A DNA stretch of 7,791 nucleotides from an uncultured Granulicatella sp. (GTDB taxonomy: Bacteria; Bacillota; Bacilli; Lactobacillales; Aerococcaceae), in assembly GCA_934193545.1 (NCBI GenBank), contig CAKPVL010000044.1, positions 1-7,791 on the forward strand. The letters run 5' to 3'. Shown here in pieces: positions 5,390 through 7,791 of this stretch. The translations under genes and the position numbers were made by a program. Numbering within the stretch: the first letter of the stretch is position 1; each line of letters opens with the position of its first letter. Under the pieces are notes generated by a model. It was not told where the DNA came from. It was given only the letters and a program-made list of their open reading frames with translations, and made no database searches.

Positions 5390-6400
5390 ATGGAAAATTT
5401 CATTCTCAAACGTTTATGGCTCGATCGCGATAAAAAAGCACGCCAAGATTGGGAATGGTTAATGGATCAAGCTAACCTTGGCAAAACAGAGCAGGTTGAT
5501 TATACAATTGCGATTTACAGTACTTCTGGTGAACCCGCAGCAACCGGTTCTTTAGACCGCAACATTTTAAAATGTTTAGTGGTTTGTAAAAAATATCAAT
5601 CAGAAAATCTGTTAACGCATCTCGTGATGGCTCTCTTAGATGAATTAAGAGAACGTTCTTATACAAATAGTTTTGTCTACACAAAGCCAAAGAACATTGT
5701 CTTCTTTAAATCTTTGGGGTATCGCGTAGTTGCCGAGACAGAAAATCTTGCCTTTTTAGAACAAGGCATTCCGTCCTTTAGTGATTACTTAAAATTACTC
5801 AAAGAACATTTCGTAGAAGGAAGTAGCAATAGTGCGATTGTCATGAATGCGAATCCTTTTACACTGGGACATCAGTACTTGGTAGAAACGGCTGCTGGTC
5901 AGTCGAGTCACCTCTACGTGTTCGTTGTTTCCGAGGACCGTTCGTTCTTTAATACGAATGACCGTATGGAAATGGTGAAACGAGGCGTGAGTCATCTGCC
6001 AAACGTAACGGTGCTTCCAACCAGAGACTACATGGTCTCAAGTGCGACTTTCCCATCGTACTTCTTGAAAGAGAAGGCGGATTTGGAAGTGGCAAAAGTT
6101 CAAGCAACATTGGATGCAACACTCTTCTTAGAAAACATTGTTCCAACGTTACAATTGACTAAACGTTATGTTGGTCAAGAACCACTCTCTCCAGTAACCT
6201 CCGTTTATAACGACGCGCTAAGAGCTGCTTTTGGCAAGGACTTAGAGCTAGTGATTATAGACAGACTTTCTGCCGGGGACGAAGTGGTGAGTGCGACGCG
6301 GGTGCGCGCTGCCATTCAAGACAAAAACGTAGACGAGTTGAAACAGCTCGTTCCAGCAACTACGTATCATTATTTAGAAGAAAAACATTTCATTGGTTAA
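5390..6400 (+). CDS. citC: CitC, [citrate (pro-3S)-lyase] ligase
   Basis: A 336-residue enzyme that activates citrate lyase by ATP-dependent acetylation of the thiol of the CitD prosthetic group. The N-terminal part (about 1-130) looks like a degenerate acetyltransferase (GNAT) fold, including FFKSLGYRVV at 105-114. The C-terminal part is a nucleotidyltransferase fold with MNANPFTLGH (152-161), whose TLGH is the HxGH-type ATP motif, and SATRVRAAI (301-309) as the distal nucleotide-binding motif. Length fits the family. AAGGAG (5376-5381) is 8 bases upstream of the ATG, inside the end of the preceding small gene. Leucine and arginine codons are mixed rather than the TTA/CGT bias of oadB and citE, fitting a maturation enzyme needed in small amounts. 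Confidence 0.97.
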   Translation: MENFILKRLWLDRDKKARQDWEWLMDQANLGKTEQVDYTIAIYSTSGEPAATGSLDRNILKCLVVCKKYQSENLLTHLVMALLDELRERSYTNSFVYTKPKNIVFFKSLGYRVVAETENLAFLEQGIPSFSDYLKLLKEHFVEGSSNSAIVMNANPFTLGHQYLVETAAGQSSHLYVFVVSEDRSFFNTNDRMEMVKRGVSHLPNVTVLPTRDYMVSSATFPSYFLKEKADLEVAKVQATLDATLFLENIVPTLQLTKRYVGQEPLSPVTSVYNDALRAAFGKDLELVIIDRLSAGDEVVSATRVRAAIQDKNVDELKQLVPATTYHYLEEKHFIG

Positions 6401-6413
6401 AATCCAAAAGAAA

Positions 6414-6419
6414 AGGTGG
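6414..6419 (+). promoter_or_regulatory. Ribosome site that decides the citD start
   Basis: AGGTGG lies 8 bases before the ATG at 6428. The upstream in-frame GTG at 6416 lies inside this site and so cannot be the start it serves. Confidence 0.8.
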
Positions 6420-6427
6420 AAACAATA

Positions 6428-6736
6428 ATGGAAATTAAAAAAAGTGCAGTAGTCGGCACTTTGGAATCAAGTGACATCATGATCACTTTAAATCCAAGTA
6501 CCGCTGGTCGAATCGACATTCAATTAGAAAGTAGTGTCGAAAAACAATTCGGAAATCAAATCCGTCGTGTGATCGAAGAAACTTTAAAAGAACTAGGGGT
6601 TACTTCAGCAGAAGTCATCGCAGTTGATAAAGGGGCTTTAGATTGCACAATTCAAGCTCGTACAGTGACAGTTGTTCACCGTGCAGCAGAAGTTGAAAAC
6701 TACGACTGGAAGGAGATCGACTCATGGAACGCTTAA
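6428..6736 (+). CDS. citD: CitD, citrate lyase acyl carrier (gamma) subunit
   Basis: The acyl carrier subunit of citrate lyase. It bears the phosphoribosyl-dephospho-CoA group on which acetyl and citryl thioesters cycle between CitF and CitE. With the ATG at 6428 the protein has 102 residues and opens [16 protein letters not shown], placing the serine of GTLESSD at residue 14, the attachment serine position in Klebsiella CitD. A longer reading from GTG at 6416 would add four residues, but that codon is part of the ribosome site. The conserved region DKGALDC near residues 70-76 also fits. The gene overlaps citE by 13 bases, so the two are likely coupled in translation. Confidence 0.97.
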   Translation: MEIKKSAVVGTLESSDIMITLNPSTAGRIDIQLESSVEKQFGNQIRRVIEETLKELGVTSAEVIAVDKGALDCTIQARTVTVVHRAAEVENYDWKEIDSWNA

Positions 6737-7611
6737 GAAGAACAATGATGTTCGTACCTGGTTCAAACGCAGCAATGTTGCGTGATGCTCCACTTTACGG
6801 CGCAGACTCAATTATGTTTGACTTAGAAGATGCTGTATCTTTAAAAGAAAAAGACTCAGCTCGTGTATTAGTACATTTCGCATTAAAAACTTTTGACTAC
6901 AGCAATGTAGAAACAGTTGTACGTATCAACGGTTTAGATACAACGGGTGCTTTAGATATTGAAGCCGTTGTACTAGCTGGCGTAAACGTTGTTCGTTTAC
7001 CAAAAACTGAAACAGCTCAAGATATCGTGGATGTGGATGAAATCATCACTCGCGTTGAACGTGAAAATAACATCCCAGTAGGTCGCACTAAAATGATGGC
7101 TGCGATTGAATCTGCTGAAGGTGTGTTAAACGCTCGCGAAATCGCTAAAGCAAGTGACCGTTTAATCGGTATCGCTTTAGGTGCTGAAGACTACGTAACA
7201 AACATGAAAACTCGTCGTTACCCTGATGGACAAGAGTTATTCTTCGCTCGTAGCATGATCTTACACGCTGCTCGTGCTGCAGGAATCGCTGCAATCGATA
7301 CTGTTTACTCTAACGTAGACAACATGGATGGATTCCGTGAAGAAGTAGAACGCATCAAACAATTAGGTTTCGATGGAAAATCTGTTATTAACCCTCGTCA
7401 AATTCCTGTGGCTAATGCAGTATATGCACCAACAGAAAAAGAAATTCAAAACGCTAAAGAAGTTATCTGGGGAATTCGTGAAGCTGAAGCTAAAGGTTCA
7501 GGTGTTATCTCAGTTAACGGTAAAATGGTCGACAAACCAATCGTTGAACGTGCTGAGCGCGTAATCGCATTGGCGAAAGCGGCTGGATTGATTAGCGAGG
7601 AGGAAATTTAA
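6724..7611 (+). CDS. citE: CitE, citrate lyase beta subunit (citryl-ACP lyase)
   Basis: Cleaves the citryl thioester on CitD to oxaloacetate and acetyl-CitD. The 295-residue protein is a full-length TIM-barrel of the CitE/HpcH family: [11 protein letters not shown] (5-15), [10 protein letters not shown] (29-38), VVRING (65-70, R67 for substrate), AAIESAEG (126-133, E129) and LGAEDYVTN (152-160, D156); E129 and D156 are the usual magnesium ligands. The ATG is 7 bases after AGGAGA (6711-6716), which lies in the end of citD. The stop is one base before the citF start. Strong TTA/CGT/GGT bias marks it as highly expressed. Confidence 0.98.
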   Translation: MERLRRTMMFVPGSNAAMLRDAPLYGADSIMFDLEDAVSLKEKDSARVLVHFALKTFDYSNVETVVRINGLDTTGALDIEAVVLAGVNVVRLPKTETAQDIVDVDEIITRVERENNIPVGRTKMMAAIESAEGVLNAREIAKASDRLIGIALGAEDYVTNMKTRRYPDGQELFFARSMILHAARAAGIAAIDTVYSNVDNMDGFREEVERIKQLGFDGKSVINPRQIPVANAVYAPTEKEIQNAKEVIWGIREAEAKGSGVISVNGKMVDKPIVERAERVIALAKAAGLISEEEI

Positions 7612-7612
7612 G

Positions 7613-7791
7613 ATGGTATTAAATAAAGCTGGACGTGACATTCCACAAGAATATGCAGATCAATATGGGGTATACGAAGGTGAGTTAGCTCGCATTAAAC
7701 CTTATGAAGCAGCTAGCCGTAAAATTAAACCTGTTGAACCTCGTCAAGAAAAATTATTAGGTAGCATTCGTGAAGCTATTGAAAAAACTGG
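7613..7791 (+). CDS. citF: CitF, citrate lyase alpha subunit (start only)
   Basis: The first 59 codons of the alpha subunit, which transfers citrate onto CitD in exchange for acetate (acetyl-CoA-type: citrate transferase). The visible peptide begins MVLNKAGRDIPQEYA and continues with IKPYEA and QEKLLGSIREAIE, typical of the CitF N-terminus. The start follows the citE stop by one base, with GAGGAGG (about 7597-7603) in the end of citE as ribosome site. The gene runs off the right edge; catalytic parts are not visible. Confidence 0.95.
   Translation, partial: MVLNKAGRDIPQEYADQYGVYEGELARIKPYEAASRKIKPVEPRQEKLLGSIREAIEKT

Noticed and set aside
6416..6427. Longer citD start at GTG 6416
   Set aside because: This codon lies within the ribosome site for ATG 6428, and the shorter form puts the attachment serine at residue 14 as in known CitD.
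1..7791. Mobile element, CRISPR array, tRNA/rRNA or defence system
   Set aside because: No transposase or integrase motifs, spaced-repeat arrays or structural RNA genes were seen; all coding space is explained by the citrate pathway.

Overview
The window is the central part of a chromosomal citrate-fermentation locus from a low-GC Gram-positive bacterium. I judge it to be a member of the Lactobacillales related to Enterococcus, Vagococcus, Carnobacterium or Granulicatella. This rests on AGGAGG-type ribosome sites, TTA/CGT-rich codon use, a GntR-type citrate regulator, a CitMHS-type transporter, and a membrane-bound oxaloacetate decarboxylase whose genes lie inside the citrate lyase operon. 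The layout resembles the citHO / oadHDB-citCDEF organisation known from Enterococcus faecalis, but here citG lies on the regulator arm. I cannot name the species.

Minus-strand arm (1-3007, transcribed leftwards): citH (metal-citrate transporter), a strong factor-independent terminator, citO (GntR/FCD regulator), then citG (prosthetic-group precursor synthase). citG starts inside the end of citO and runs off the left edge.

Divergent control region (3008-3337): back-to-back promoters with good -10 and poor -35 boxes, as expected for activator-dependent promoters. It also holds a near-consensus cre site at the start of the citH transcript, an 18-bp imperfect direct repeat with a 63-bp period (one copy upstream of each promoter), a perfect 7-bp inverted repeat just upstream of the oad -35, and two adjacent hairpins in the predicted citH leader.

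Plus-strand arm (3338 to the right edge): oadH, oadD (biotin carrier), oadB (sodium-pumping beta subunit), a 45-residue oadG-like membrane peptide that is easily missed, citC (citrate lyase ligase), citD (acyl carrier subunit), citE (beta subunit) and the first 59 codons of citF (alpha subunit). Gaps are very short and several genes overlap, so this is one operon. oadA (carboxyltransferase) and citX are needed to complete the pathway and presumably lie to the right of the window.

How it works: CitH imports metal-citrate. Citrate lyase (CitDEF, armed by CitG/CitX and acetylated by CitC) splits citrate to acetate and oxaloacetate. The Oad complex decarboxylates oxaloacetate, passing CO2 via biotin on OadD to OadB, which couples its release to sodium export. 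CitO probably senses citrate and activates both arms, and CcpA probably shuts them off on good sugars. I see no undescribed system such as a defence island or mobile element. The less ordinary points are the architecture of the decarboxylase small subunits (OadH as a tandem duplication plus a separate OadG-like anchor), the unassigned repeats in the control region, and the terminator between citH and citO.
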